Source of the DNA: Rhodoferax sp. OV413
GTDB lineage: Bacteria > Pseudomonadota > Gammaproteobacteria > Burkholderiales > Burkholderiaceae_C
DNA: 64,000 nt
Reading direction: 5' to 3'
Assembly (NCBI RefSeq): GCF_900104385.1
Contig: NZ_FNJA01000005.1
Location: forward strand, 62,001-126,000
A model generated the notes under the pieces. It did not search any database. It was not told the origin of the DNA and saw only the letters and a list, made by a program, of their open reading frames with translations. A program made the translations under genes and the position numbers. This document shows, in pieces, positions 1 to 8,294 of this stretch. Position 1 is the stretch's first letter; the number at the start of each line of letters is the position of its first letter.

Positions 1-738
1 GGCAAGAGCTTTGCGGCCCAGCACGCCGAATGCGTGTTCGTCACCGCGCCCACGCAGAACGTGCTGAAAAACTATGTGCGTGATGTGCGCGAGCAGGCAG
101 CCATCGCCGGGCGCGACCCGCGCAAGCTGCTGGTCTACAACCTGGTGACGGTAATCGTGGACGAGACCGACGCCAAGGCCCAGGCCAAGTTCGAGGAATA
201 CCAGCGCTACGCGTCCTACGACGGCGCGTTGGTCTTCATGTCCGGCTGGACCGGCATCGATTTCGGCCAATACGCGCCCACCGAGCTGGTACGCAAGGTG
301 GACACCAACGCCATCCTGTCGGCCGTGGAAGTGCTGGCCGGCGGCGACCGCTCCTGGACCATCGAAGAACTGGCGAAGTGGGGCGGCGTGGGCGGCCTCG
401 GCCCGGTGTTCGTGGGCTCGGCCGCCACCGTGGCCGACATCCTGCAGCAGTGGGTCGAGGCCACCGACATCGACGGCTTCAATCTCGCCTACGCCATTGC
501 GCATGAGACCTTTGAAGACGTCGTCACCCACCTGGTGCCCGAACTGCAGCGCCGCGGCGTCTACCCCACGGCCTACAAGCCCGGCACGCTGCGCGAGAAG
601 CTGTTTGGCGACGGCCCCCTGCTGCCCGCCAGCCACCCGGCGCACCAGTACCGCGATATTGAGAAGGTGAAGAGAGAAGTGGGGCAAAGAAGCGCGCCGG
701 GGGCCACTGAGGCAGAGCGGGAGACTGCACTGTCTTAA
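1..738 (+). CDS. FMN-dependent monooxygenase, NtaA/SnaA/DszA family (5' partial)
   Basis: The reading frame is open from base 1 to the TAA at 736-738, so the gene enters from the left and only its last 245 codons are present. The visible start (GKSFAAQHAE, then VFVTAPT) and the conserved GVGG-GPVFVGS and DGFNLAYA segments are typical of the C-terminal half of class C flavin monooxygenases (NtaA, SnaA, DszA, DmoA types), which use FMNH2 from a partner reductase to oxidise organosulfur compounds or chelators. The neighbouring msuE and sfnG suggest a sulfur-source role. The substrate cannot be read from this fragment. A strong terminator follows directly. Confidence 0.85.
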   Translation, partial: GKSFAAQHAECVFVTAPTQNVLKNYVRDVREQAAIAGRDPRKLLVYNLVTVIVDETDAKAQAKFEEYQRYASYDGALVFMSGWTGIDFGQYAPTELVRKVDTNAILSAVEVLAGGDRSWTIEELAKWGGVGGLGPVFVGSAATVADILQQWVEATDIDGFNLAYAIAHETFEDVVTHLVPELQRRGVYPTAYKPGTLREKLFGDGPLLPASHPAHQYRDIEKVKREVGQRSAPGATEAERETALS

Positions 739-761
739 GCTGGCAACCTGGTGTTTGCTTC

Positions 762-812
762 GTTTTTATAGCTGCCAGCGCAGGAATCTTCTGCGCTGGC
801 AGCTATTTTTTT
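762..812 (+). terminator. Intrinsic terminator built from an AGCTGC..GCGC repeat
   Basis: A 14-bp perfect stem (770-783 with 791-804, 7-nt loop) is followed by a run of seven T, just downstream of the monooxygenase stop codon. The stem sequence belongs to the interspersed AGCTGC..GCGC repeat family also seen at 42.7, 46.7, 48.9, 58.8 and 62.3 kb, so a repeat copy appears to serve as the terminator here. A poly-T stretch also precedes the stem. Confidence 0.85.
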
Positions 813-851
813 ATGTAGAAATTGCTAGACCACGTTGTGCGGGATCAAGCC

Positions 852-1226
852 TTACCAAGCCTCTGCAGCTGGCGTTCCCTGGTGGTAGCGCAGCTGCCAA
901 TGGCCATCTACCTGCATCCAAAGGGATGAACGCAGCGTGTGATTCTCCAGACCACCGTTTTGTTGGCGGTGCGCAGAGCGATAAGTGAGCAATGCCACAC
1001 CGGCCGCCAGCTCATACACCGAGAAGTCACTTGAAACCACAGGCGGAGAAGTATGCTGCTCTCCCAGGAAGCGAAGAACCGTTGCACGATCGTATTCACG
1101 TCCTGAGCGCCCCACTTCGGAGAAGTCTCTGTGCAGTAACTGCTCCAAGCGAACGGCTCCACAGGGAACTCCTGGGTGGTGTAGCTCGACCTCTAGTGCT
1201 TGAATGGTTGGAAGGAGGGAGTTCAT
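852..1226 (-). CDS. NTF2-like / DUF4440 family protein
   Basis: A 124-residue protein with the alpha+beta cone fold pattern of DUF4440/SnoaL-like NTF2 proteins: an N-terminal helix, the phrase LLHRDFSEVGRSG near residue 30, FLGEQ, then strand-rich DFSVYELAAGVALLTYRS and a final RSSLWMQVDGHWQLRYHQGTP that is the family's usual C-terminal strand pair. Some homologues are small enzymes, others binding proteins; no catalytic residue can be assigned. The ATG at 1226 has a purine-poor leader, so the start is moderately certain. It faces the preceding monooxygenase gene across the terminator. Confidence 0.8.
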   Translation of the reverse strand: MNSLLPTIQALEVELHHPGVPCGAVRLEQLLHRDFSEVGRSGREYDRATVLRFLGEQHTSPPVVSSDFSVYELAAGVALLTYRSAHRQQNGGLENHTLRSSLWMQVDGHWQLRYHQGTPAAEAW

Positions 1227-1322
1227 AACGGTTTCACTTATGCTGATTTATGTTTGATAGGACCAGCGGCCGCAGACCATCGAAACCCGCCAGACGACGA
1301 TAGCCCACAGGAAAGTCAGGTC

Positions 1323-1808
1323 TCATGCGCGATTGGGGCGAACTCTGCCAAGCATTGGCTGATTTTCCCTAAACCATGCGGATGCGCTTTTCTGCCACGG
1401 CCATACGCCTGCCGTTGAAGGCCAGATGATCTGAACAACCGAATACTCCCTTTCTCCATAGTACCGATCGCAGCCATATGTGTAGTCGGCAAGCAGCCTC
1501 CGGCGAGCCGGCTCTATATAAACCTCGAATCCCTCAAGGAATCCGCTATACCGAACGCCGCGTTGAAACCGAGCACCGGCTTTCACTTGACGGTTGTACT
1601 CGTTGATCATGAAGCCGCCAATATTTGACTTTAAACCTACGACGATCGCATCGGGAACGCTGCTTGTCTCTTGAATACCGACTGAGTACGAAAAAAAAGG
1701 CTGTACCTCTTTTGGATCGAAAACGCTGATCACGTGACATCCGTACTCGCGAACATCGATGGCAACGCGCTTGTCGTTGGCAGCTCGCTTCTCGTCAAAG
1801 GCACTCAT
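1323..1808 (-). CDS. DUF4262 domain protein
   Basis: A 161-residue protein. The core REYGCHVISVFDPKEVQPFFSYSVGI and the later motif PDAIVVGL, followed by a FLEGFEVYIEPARR segment, match DUF4262, a family of unknown function often found beside toxin-immunity or mobile loci. The frame is open upstream of 1808, but the ATG at 1808 starts just before the conserved domain and the upstream codons read as noise, so I prefer it. Base composition is lower in GC than the flanking genes, hinting at transfer. No partner gene is evident. Confidence 0.65.
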   Translation of the reverse strand: MSAFDEKRAANDKRVAIDVREYGCHVISVFDPKEVQPFFSYSVGIQETSSVPDAIVVGLKSNIGGFMINEYNRQVKAGARFQRGVRYSGFLEGFEVYIEPARRRLLADYTYGCDRYYGEREYSVVQIIWPSTAGVWPWQKSASAWFRENQPMLGRVRPNRA

Positions 1809-2332
1809 GAAAACCGCCGCAATTTGGACCATAAAACCTGCGCGATAAAAATTCACTGTGGCAACTATCGACCATCCAAATCTCCTGAAATTGGCTAACA
1901 AACTGACGTCAGTCTCAGAACGGCAGCTGAACATTTACCCAGACAAAAAAACTCCAACCAACCCCGCTGGACTTGGGCAGTCCATCTTAGCCATCAACTA
2001 CCGAGTGGGAGCACCACCAACAGGTGAAAAATAACTGCTCGCAAGCCGACGGATGGAGCCCAAGCTGATGCGGCACCGTGTCGTCCAATAGTACTCACGC
2101 CAGACTGCCCCCACTGCTTCCCGGCGCGCATCGCCTTTTGCTGACCAGGCAGCAGCACCCATCCCATCTGCTGCCCAACCAGCATCCAAAAACAGCATAT
2201 GCATGCGCGCAAACCGACTATGCCGCACACGCTGCTGCTCCAGCAGCAACGCATCCGCAGCATGTTGGAAACCCAGCACAAGCGGCGCCCTCAAAAACGT
2301 CATAAGCCATTGATTTACATCAACATTTCCTC
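1809..2332. other. Intergenic region without a recognised gene
   Basis: About 520 bases between the DUF4262 gene and the sigma-54-type promoter of the sulfur operon. Several overlapping frames are open on both strands but none looks like a known family, and I see no convincing ribosome binding site. If the downstream promoter is SfnR-dependent, the enhancer sites should lie here, probably within 2200-2330. Confidence 0.4.
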
Positions 2333-2349
2333 TGGCACGGCATTCGCAT
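2333..2349 (+). promoter_or_regulatory. Sigma-54 type -24/-12 promoter
   Basis: TGGCACG at 2333-2339, then four bases, then TCGCAT at 2344-2349. The invariant GG (2334-2335) and GC (2346-2347) are separated by exactly 10 bases, and only one base departs from the consensus TGGCACG-N4-TTGCW. It lies about 54 bases upstream of the msuE start. In Pseudomonas the sfnFG genes are controlled by the sigma-54 activator SfnR, which fits this placement. The activator gene itself is not in the window. Confidence 0.7.
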
Positions 2350-2402
2350 ATAGCCAATGTGCTGCAAATAGGTTGCGGCTTCCAAACAGAGGTCATATCA
2401 AG

Positions 2403-2972
2403 ATGGTGAAGAAACTCAAAGTCGTGGCTGTATCCGGTGGTTTGCAGCGCCCCTCCCGCACCCTGGTGCTGGTACAGGAACTCCTGGCCGCGTTGGGCGA
2501 TGCGCTGCCCATCGACGTGCATCTGATCGAACTGGGCAACATCGGCCCGCAGTTCGCTGGCGCGCTGTACCGCAGCCAGTTGCCGGCCCACGTGGAGGCC
2601 GAAATCGCGGCCATCGAATCGGCCGACCTGCTGATCGTGGCCAGCCCGGTGTATCGCGCGTCGTACACCGGCTTGTTCAAGCACCTGTTCGACTTCGTAC
2701 ACCACGAGGCTTTGACCGACAAGCCGGTGCTGCTGGCCGCCACCGGTGGCAGCGACCGCCATGCGCTGGTGATCGACCACCAGCTGCGCCCGCTGTTCAG
2801 CTTCTTCCAGGCCCGCACCCTGCCCATCGGCGTGTACGCGACGGAGAAGGATTTCGACGGCTACGAGGTCAGCAGCCCGGCGCTGAAAGACCGCATCGCA
2901 CTGGCGATTGAACGCGCTGTGCCGCAACTGGCGCAGACCGCTGGGACCGCGCGCGAAACCGTTGCCGCCTGA
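2403..2972 (+). CDS. msuE: FMN reductase, MsuE type
   Basis: A 189-residue NAD(P)H-dependent flavin reductase. It supplies FMNH2 to the flavin monooxygenases encoded beside it. The flavodoxin-like fold shows as VVAVSGGLQRPSRT at residues 6-19 (phosphate-binding loop), VASPVYRASYTGLFK near 80-94, and HALVIDHQLRPLFSFF, all as in MsuE/SfnF. The ATG at 2403 is preceded by GAGGTCATATCAAG and begins right at the first strand; the longer open frame upstream carries the promoter and is not coding. First gene of the sulfone operon; sfnG follows after 25 bases. Confidence 0.9.
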   Translation: MVKKLKVVAVSGGLQRPSRTLVLVQELLAALGDALPIDVHLIELGNIGPQFAGALYRSQLPAHVEAEIAAIESADLLIVASPVYRASYTGLFKHLFDFVHHEALTDKPVLLAATGGSDRHALVIDHQLRPLFSFFQARTLPIGVYATEKDFDGYEVSSPALKDRIALAIERAVPQLAQTAGTARETVAA

Positions 2973-2997
2973 CCCCCCCATTCAAAGGAGCCCGACC

Positions 2998-4125
2998 ATG
3001 AGCCAACCCACTTCCACACCTGCCGCCGTCAAATTCGCCTACTGGGTGCCCAACGTCAGCGGCGGACTGGTGGTCAGCACCATCCCGCAGCGCACCGACT
3101 GGAGCCTGGACTACAACCAGAAGCTGGCCCAAACGGCGGAGAAAGCCGGCTTTGAATATGCACTGACCCAGATCCGCTTCACCGCCGGCTACGGCGCCGA
3201 GTACCAGCATGAATCCGTGTCCTTCAGCCAGGCGCTGCTGCACGCCACCACCCAGTTGAAAGTCATTGCCGCCATCCTGCCCGGCCCCTGGAACCCGACG
3301 GTGGTCGCCAAACAGATCGCCACCATCGACCACATCTCCAGCGGGCGCATCGCCATCAACCTGGTGAGCGGCTGGTTCAAAGGCGAGTTCCAGGCGATTG
3401 GTGAGCCCTGGCTAGAGCACGACGAACGCTACCGCCGCACCCATGAATTCATCCAGGCGCTGAAAGGCATCTGGACCCAGGACAACTTCACTTTCAAGGG
3501 CGACTTCTACCGCTTCAACAACTACACGCTGAGCCCCAAGCCGGTACAAAAACCGCACCCGGAAGTATTCCAAGGCGGCAGCTCGCGTGCGGCGCGCGAC
3601 AACGCGGCCAGCGTGTCCGACTGGTACTTCACCAACGGCAACACGCCCGACAAACTGAAGGAGCAGATCGACGACATCCAGGCCAAGGCCGCCAAGAACG
3701 GCCACAAGGTGCGCATCGGTGTAAACGCCTTCGTCATCGCCCGCGACACCGAAGAAGAAGCCAAGGCCGTATTGGCCGACATCATCAAGCACGCCCATGT
3801 GGAGGCCGTGCATGCCTTTGGCGATGCGGTCAAGCAGGCGGGCAAGGCATCGCCCGAAGGCGAAGGCAACTGGGCCAAGTCCACGTTCGAAGACCTGGTG
3901 CAGTACAACGATGGCTTCCGCACCAACCTGATCGGCACGCCGCAACAGATCGCTGAGCGCATCGTGGCGCTGAAGGCCATCGGTGTCGACCTGGTGCTGA
4001 CCGGCTTCTTGCACTTCATCGAAGAGGTGGAGTATTTCGGCCAGAAGGTGTTGCCGCTGGTGCGCGCACTGGAAGCCGCCCAGGCCCAAAAGCAGTCGGA
4101 GCCCGCGCTGGAAGCCGTGGCCTGA
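2998..4125 (+). CDS. sfnG: Dimethylsulfone monooxygenase SfnG
   Basis: A 375-residue LLM-class flavin-dependent oxygenase that converts dimethylsulfone to methanesulfinate using FMNH2 and O2. Diagnostic segments are KFAYWVPNVSGGLVVSTIPQ near the start, GFEYALTQIRFTAGYGAEYQ, the TIDHISSGRIAINLVSGWFKGEF core and the C-terminal VDLVLTGFLHFIEEVEYF. Length is that of the family. AAAGGAG ends 7 bases before the ATG. It is flanked by its likely reductase (msuE) and by a transporter, so one transcript may cover uptake, reduction and oxidation of the sulfone. Confidence 0.93.
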   Translation: MSQPTSTPAAVKFAYWVPNVSGGLVVSTIPQRTDWSLDYNQKLAQTAEKAGFEYALTQIRFTAGYGAEYQHESVSFSQALLHATTQLKVIAAILPGPWNPTVVAKQIATIDHISSGRIAINLVSGWFKGEFQAIGEPWLEHDERYRRTHEFIQALKGIWTQDNFTFKGDFYRFNNYTLSPKPVQKPHPEVFQGGSSRAARDNAASVSDWYFTNGNTPDKLKEQIDDIQAKAAKNGHKVRIGVNAFVIARDTEEEAKAVLADIIKHAHVEAVHAFGDAVKQAGKASPEGEGNWAKSTFEDLVQYNDGFRTNLIGTPQQIAERIVALKAIGVDLVLTGFLHFIEEVEYFGQKVLPLVRALEAAQAQKQSEPALEAVA

Positions 4126-4135
4126 GGACTCGACC

Positions 4136-5017
4136 ATGACCAGCGCCACCTTTGACAAGTTCGCTCCTGCCGGGCTGCCACGCAGTAGCCACGCTGCGCC
4201 GGTGGCGCGCCCCCTGGCGACTGCAACTGCCGCCACGCCCGTGCTGCAGCTCGAGGGCATCCACCTGTCGTTTGGCGGCGTGAACGCGCTGTCGGGCGTA
4301 GACCTGTCGATTGCCGCGGGCGAAATCCGCGCGGTAATCGGCCCGAATGGGGCGGGCAAGAGCTCGCTGGTGAATGTGATCAGCGGTTTGTACCGGCCCG
4401 ACAGCGGTCGGGTGGCGATCAACGGCAAGCGCTTTGCCCAGGTGCCCACTGCGCGGCTGGCGCGTTTAGGTGTGGCGCGCACCTTCCAGAATCTGGCCTT
4501 GTTCAAGGGGCTGACCGTGCGCGACAACATCGTCATGGGCCGGGTGGATGCGGTGCGCTCAACTTTTGTGGAGCAATGGGTCGGCCTGGGGCGGGCACGG
4601 CGCGAACGTGACGATGCCCGGGCGCGGGCCGACAGCATCATCGGCTTTCTGGGCCTGGCCAGCGTCAGCGAACGCCTGGCCGGCACCCTACCCTATGGTT
4701 TGCAAAAACGTGTGGAGCTGGCGCGGGCGCTGGTCGCACAGCCCACACTGCTGTTGCTCGACGAACCGATGGCCGGCATGACGGTGACCGAGAAAAACGA
4801 GATGGCGCATTTCGTGCGCGCCGCGCGCAACACCTTCGGCACAACCATTTTGCTGATCGAGCACGACATCGGCGTGGTCATGGGCCTGTCGGACCGGGTG
4901 GCGGTGCTCGACTACGGCCGCAAGATTGCCGACGGCACACCCGCCGAGGTGCGAGAGAACCCGGCCGTCATCGACGCTTACCTGGGCGTAGCCCATGCAG
5001 AAGAGGTGGCTGCGTGA
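4136..5017 (+). CDS. LIV-type ABC transporter, LivG-like ATPase
   Basis: A 293-residue ATP-binding subunit of a branched-chain amino acid type importer. Walker A GPNGAGKSS is at 69-77, the LivG-specific signature variant LPYGLQKRVE and Walker B LLLLDEPMAGM follow, then LIEHDIGVVMGLSDRVAVLDYG. An N-terminal extension of about 35 residues (PAGLPRSSHA, then an alanine-rich tract) precedes the usual start and is unusual for the family. It starts 10 bases after sfnG and its TGA overlaps the ATG of the next gene, so it is in the sulfone operon. Substrate is inferred from context only. Confidence 0.9.
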   Translation: MTSATFDKFAPAGLPRSSHAAPVARPLATATAATPVLQLEGIHLSFGGVNALSGVDLSIAAGEIRAVIGPNGAGKSSLVNVISGLYRPDSGRVAINGKRFAQVPTARLARLGVARTFQNLALFKGLTVRDNIVMGRVDAVRSTFVEQWVGLGRARRERDDARARADSIIGFLGLASVSERLAGTLPYGLQKRVELARALVAQPTLLLLDEPMAGMTVTEKNEMAHFVRAARNTFGTTILLIEHDIGVVMGLSDRVAVLDYGRKIADGTPAEVRENPAVIDAYLGVAHAEEVAA

Positions 5018-5913
5018 TGGACGGCTTTGACTTCACTTTTTTTGCCGAGGTGCTGGTCGGCGGCCTGCTGTCCGGCGTGATGTATTCGCTGGTAGCCATT
5101 GGCTTTGTGCTGATCTTTAAGACCTCGGGCGTACTCAATTTTGCCCAGGGCGCGCAGCTGCTGTTTGCGGCCCTGAGCTTCGTGAGCCTGGTCGAGCGCG
5201 GTATGCCGTTTGCGCTGGCGCTGCTGTTGACCTTCGCGCTGATGGTGGCGCTGGGCTTGCTGATCGAACGCACCGTGCTACGCCCGCTGGTGAACCAGCC
5301 GCCGATCACCTTGTTCATGGCGACTCTAGGGCTGTCGTATGTGATCGAGGGCGTGGCACAGCTGCTGTGGGGTACGCAGGTGCATGCGCTGGAGCTGGGG
5401 GTGGCCGACACGCCGCTGGAGTTCTTCGGCATCATGGTGTCCACCTTCGATTTGTTTGCGGCAGCCACGGCTGGCCTGATGGTCGCGCTGCTGTCGGCCT
5501 TCTTCCGCTACACCCGTATTGGCCTGGCCTTCCGCGCCGTGGCCGACGACAGCTTTGCAGCCATCGCCGTCGGCCTGCGCCTGCCGCGCATTGCGGCCAC
5601 GGTGTGGGCCACGGCCGGTACGATTGCGCTGGTGGCTGGCCTGCTCTGGGGCGCCCGACTGGGTGTGCAGTTTTCGCTGTCGCTGGTGGTGCTGAAAGCG
5701 TTGCCGGTGCTGATGCTCGGCGGTTTTGACTCGATCCTGGGTGCCATCGTTGGCGGCTTGCTCATCGGCGCACTGGAGAAGCTGGCCGAGGTGTATATCG
5801 GTCCGTTTGTCGGCGGCGGCATCGAGAGCTGGTTTGCCTATGTAGCAGCACTGGCTTTTCTGCTGGTGCGTCCGTCTGGCCTGTTTGGGCAAAAGCTGGT
5901 GGAGCGGGCATGA
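5017..5913 (+). CDS. LIV-type ABC transporter, LivH-like permease
   Basis: A 298-residue inner-membrane permease with eight or more hydrophobic spans. The conserved GLLSGVMYSLVAIGFVLIFKTSGVLNFAQG block at the N terminus and VLKALPVLMLGGFDSILGAIVGGLLIG near the C terminus are standard for LivH. The ATG at 5017 shares its A with the stop of the ATPase gene (TGATG coupling); a GTG one codon earlier is possible. The stop overlaps the ATG of the LivM-like gene, giving tight translational coupling across the operon. Confidence 0.9.
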   Translation: MDGFDFTFFAEVLVGGLLSGVMYSLVAIGFVLIFKTSGVLNFAQGAQLLFAALSFVSLVERGMPFALALLLTFALMVALGLLIERTVLRPLVNQPPITLFMATLGLSYVIEGVAQLLWGTQVHALELGVADTPLEFFGIMVSTFDLFAAATAGLMVALLSAFFRYTRIGLAFRAVADDSFAAIAVGLRLPRIAATVWATAGTIALVAGLLWGARLGVQFSLSLVVLKALPVLMLGGFDSILGAIVGGLLIGALEKLAEVYIGPFVGGGIESWFAYVAALAFLLVRPSGLFGQKLVERA

Positions 5914-6926
5914 GCACAACGCACGCAAAAACCTGGCCTGTCTGGGCTGCTCCACTGGCCCTGCTGCTGGTGGCCTACGGCGCTGTGCCGCTGCTGGGCT
6001 CGGCTTATCTGTTCGACGCAATCTTGATTCCTTTCCTGGCGCTGTCACTGGCAGCCGTGGGGCTGAATCTGCTGACCGGCTACGCAGGCCAGCTGTCGCT
6101 GGGCTCGGCGGCCTTCATGGCGGTGGGCGCATTTGCAGCCTACAACTTCAACCTGCGCCTGCCGGGCTTGCCGCTGCTGGCCAGCATCGCGCTGGCGGGC
6201 TTGTCGGCCACGGCTATCGGTCTGTTCTTCGGTCTGCCCAGCCTGCGCTTGAGTGGCTTTTATCTGGCGGTATCGACACTGGCGGCCCAGTTCTTTGTGC
6301 AATGGGCTTTGACCAAGTTCAGCTGGTTCACCAACGACAGTGCATCGGGCGTGATCGACGCACCGCCCTTGCAGGCGTTTGGCATCACCTTCGACACACC
6401 GGTCGGGCGCTATCTGTTTGCCCTGACCCTGGTGGCGGTGCTCACCGCCCTGGTATGGCGGCTGGTGCATACCCAGACCGGGCACAACTTCATCGCGGTG
6501 CGCGACAACCCGCTGGCGGCACGGGTAATTGGCGTGCCAGTGCTGCGCACCAAGCTGCTGGCGTTTGCCATTTCGTCCTTCATCGTCGGCGTGGCCGGCG
6601 TGCTGTGGGCCTTTGTGTACCTGCGCACGGTGGAGCCTGCGGGCTTCAACCTGGACCGCTCGTTCCAGATTCTGTTCATCGTCATCATCGGCGGCCTGGC
6701 CACCATCCGCGGGGCCTTTCTGGGGGCCGCGCTGATCGTTGTTTTCCCGCTGCTGCTGTCGCGCCTGGGCGCCCTGCTGTTCGGCGGCTGGTTCGACTCC
6801 GGCGTGCTCGACATGACCCAGCGCATCGTGCTGGGCGCACTCATCATCTTCTTCCTCATCAAGGAGCCACAGGGGCTGGCCGCCCTCTGGGTCCGCGTGC
6901 GGAAAAAGCTGTCTCCAGCTGTCTGA
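5910..6926 (+). CDS. LIV-type ABC transporter, LivM-like permease
   Basis: A 338-residue second permease of the importer. Typical LivM features are NLLTGYAGQLSLGSAAFMAVGA at residues 51-72, the LRLSGFYLAVSTLAAQF segment, and the EAA-like loop LIVVFPLLLSRLG. Its ATG overlaps the previous stop by 4 bases (ATGA). Together with the LivH-like subunit it forms the membrane channel. About ten hydrophobic spans are visible. It is followed by a 41-base gap with a GGGAG ribosome binding site for the binding protein. Confidence 0.9.
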   Translation: MSTTHAKTWPVWAAPLALLLVAYGAVPLLGSAYLFDAILIPFLALSLAAVGLNLLTGYAGQLSLGSAAFMAVGAFAAYNFNLRLPGLPLLASIALAGLSATAIGLFFGLPSLRLSGFYLAVSTLAAQFFVQWALTKFSWFTNDSASGVIDAPPLQAFGITFDTPVGRYLFALTLVAVLTALVWRLVHTQTGHNFIAVRDNPLAARVIGVPVLRTKLLAFAISSFIVGVAGVLWAFVYLRTVEPAGFNLDRSFQILFIVIIGGLATIRGAFLGAALIVVFPLLLSRLGALLFGGWFDSGVLDMTQRIVLGALIIFFLIKEPQGLAALWVRVRKKLSPAV

Positions 6927-6967
6927 AAACAGCCATTCAACTCAAAAATCAACGGGAGTTTCCATCC

Positions 6968-8284
6968 ATGTCTTTGATCCAGAAATTACGCACCGCGGCC
7001 ATTGCCGCTACGCTGGCCATCAGCAGCCTGCAAGCGGCCCAGGCCGACGAACAATTCTTTCCGCTGCAAAGCTACCGCGTCGGCCCCTATGCAGCGGGCG
7101 GCACCGGCTTCTTTGGCGGCTTTATTGACTACCTGAACCTGGTCAACACCCGCGACGGCGGCGTCGGTGGCGTCAAGCTGACCTGGGAAGAAGGCGAAAC
7201 CCAGTACGAAGTGGAGCGCGGCGTAGAGGTGTACGAGCGCCTGAAAACCAAACCCGGCATCGCCGCCTGGAACCCGCTGTCGGTCGGCATTGCCTATGCG
7301 CTGATTGACCGTGTGACGGCCGACAAGGTACCGCTGCTGACCATCAACCATGGCCGTACCGACACCACCGACGGCCGGGTCTTCAAATACATCTTCCCGT
7401 TGCTGCTCAATCCCTACAGCGAGACCTCGGGCATCGTCAACTACATCGCCGGCAAAGAGGGCGGCGAAGCCAAGCTCAAGGGCAAGAAGATCGTAGTGCT
7501 GTACCACGGCTCGCCCTACGGCAAAGAGACCATCCCGATCTACGAACTGCTGGCCAAGAAATACGGCTTTACCGTGCAGCAGATCGAGGTGCCGCACCCT
7601 GGCAATGAACAGCAATCACAGTGGCTGACTATCCGCCGCGCCAAGCCCGACTACGTGGTGCTGCGCGGCTGGGGCGTGATGAACCCGGTGGCGCTGAAGA
7701 CCGCGCAGAAGACCGGCTTCCCGGCCGACCACATCATCGGCAACGTGTGGTCCAACTCCGAAGAAGACGTGATTCCTGCGGGCGACGCTGCCAAGGGTTA
7801 TGTGGCCATTACCAGCGTGGCCGCGGGCGTGCAGTACCCGGTGGTGCAGGACATCGTGAAGACGGTGTACGACGCCGGCAAGGGCAATCTGGAAGACAAA
7901 AAGCGCATCGGCACGCGCTACCACAACCTGGGTATTCTGAACGGCATCTTGAACGTGGAAGCCATCCGCATTGCCCAGGCCAAGTTCGGCAAGCGCACGC
8001 TCACCGGCGATGAAATCCGCTGGGGTCTGGAGAACCTGAAGATCGACGAAGCCCGCGCCGCGGCGCTGGGCGCCAAGGGCCTGTTCCATTCGATCAACGT
8101 GACCTGGGACAACCACGAAGGCGACGGCCGCGTAGCTTTCCAACAGTGGGATGGCAGCAAGTGGAACAGCGTATCCGACTGGATCGCTCCTGACTGGAAG
8201 CTGCTGCGCCCGATCATCGAGAAGTCTTCTCTGGCCTACGCCAAGGAGAAGAACATCAAGGTGCGCACCAGCATCAACGACTGA
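6968..8284 (+). CDS. Periplasmic ligand-binding protein of the LIV-type transporter
   Basis: A 438-residue protein with a Sec signal peptide (RTAAIAATLAISSLQAAQA, cleavage likely before DEQFF). It belongs to the Leu/Ile/Val-binding-like type I periplasmic proteins and matches in order the urea/branched-chain-like receptor subgroup: GGTGFFGGFIDYLNLVN early, then KKIVVLYHGSPYGKETIPIYELL and WGLENLKI late. It should recognise the imported ligand. Because the operon starts with msuE-sfnG, a sulfone or other organosulfur solute is the obvious candidate, but binding-site residues cannot be assigned from sequence. GGGAG lies upstream of the ATG at 6968. Confidence 0.85.
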   Translation: MSLIQKLRTAAIAATLAISSLQAAQADEQFFPLQSYRVGPYAAGGTGFFGGFIDYLNLVNTRDGGVGGVKLTWEEGETQYEVERGVEVYERLKTKPGIAAWNPLSVGIAYALIDRVTADKVPLLTINHGRTDTTDGRVFKYIFPLLLNPYSETSGIVNYIAGKEGGEAKLKGKKIVVLYHGSPYGKETIPIYELLAKKYGFTVQQIEVPHPGNEQQSQWLTIRRAKPDYVVLRGWGVMNPVALKTAQKTGFPADHIIGNVWSNSEEDVIPAGDAAKGYVAITSVAAGVQYPVVQDIVKTVYDAGKGNLEDKKRIGTRYHNLGILNGILNVEAIRIAQAKFGKRTLTGDEIRWGLENLKIDEARAAALGAKGLFHSINVTWDNHEGDGRVAFQQWDGSKWNSVSDWIAPDWKLLRPIIEKSSLAYAKEKNIKVRTSIND

Positions 8285-8294
8285 TACCACACCC

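Noticed and set aside
1998-2981. Long minus-strand frame opposite msuE
   Set aside because: Shadow of msuE: composition is Gly/Arg/Gln-rich, no family match, and it runs through the promoter region.
5885-6967. In-frame extension upstream of the LIV-type binding protein
   Set aside because: It runs through the LivM-like gene in another frame; the signal peptide and ribosome binding site fix the start at 6968.
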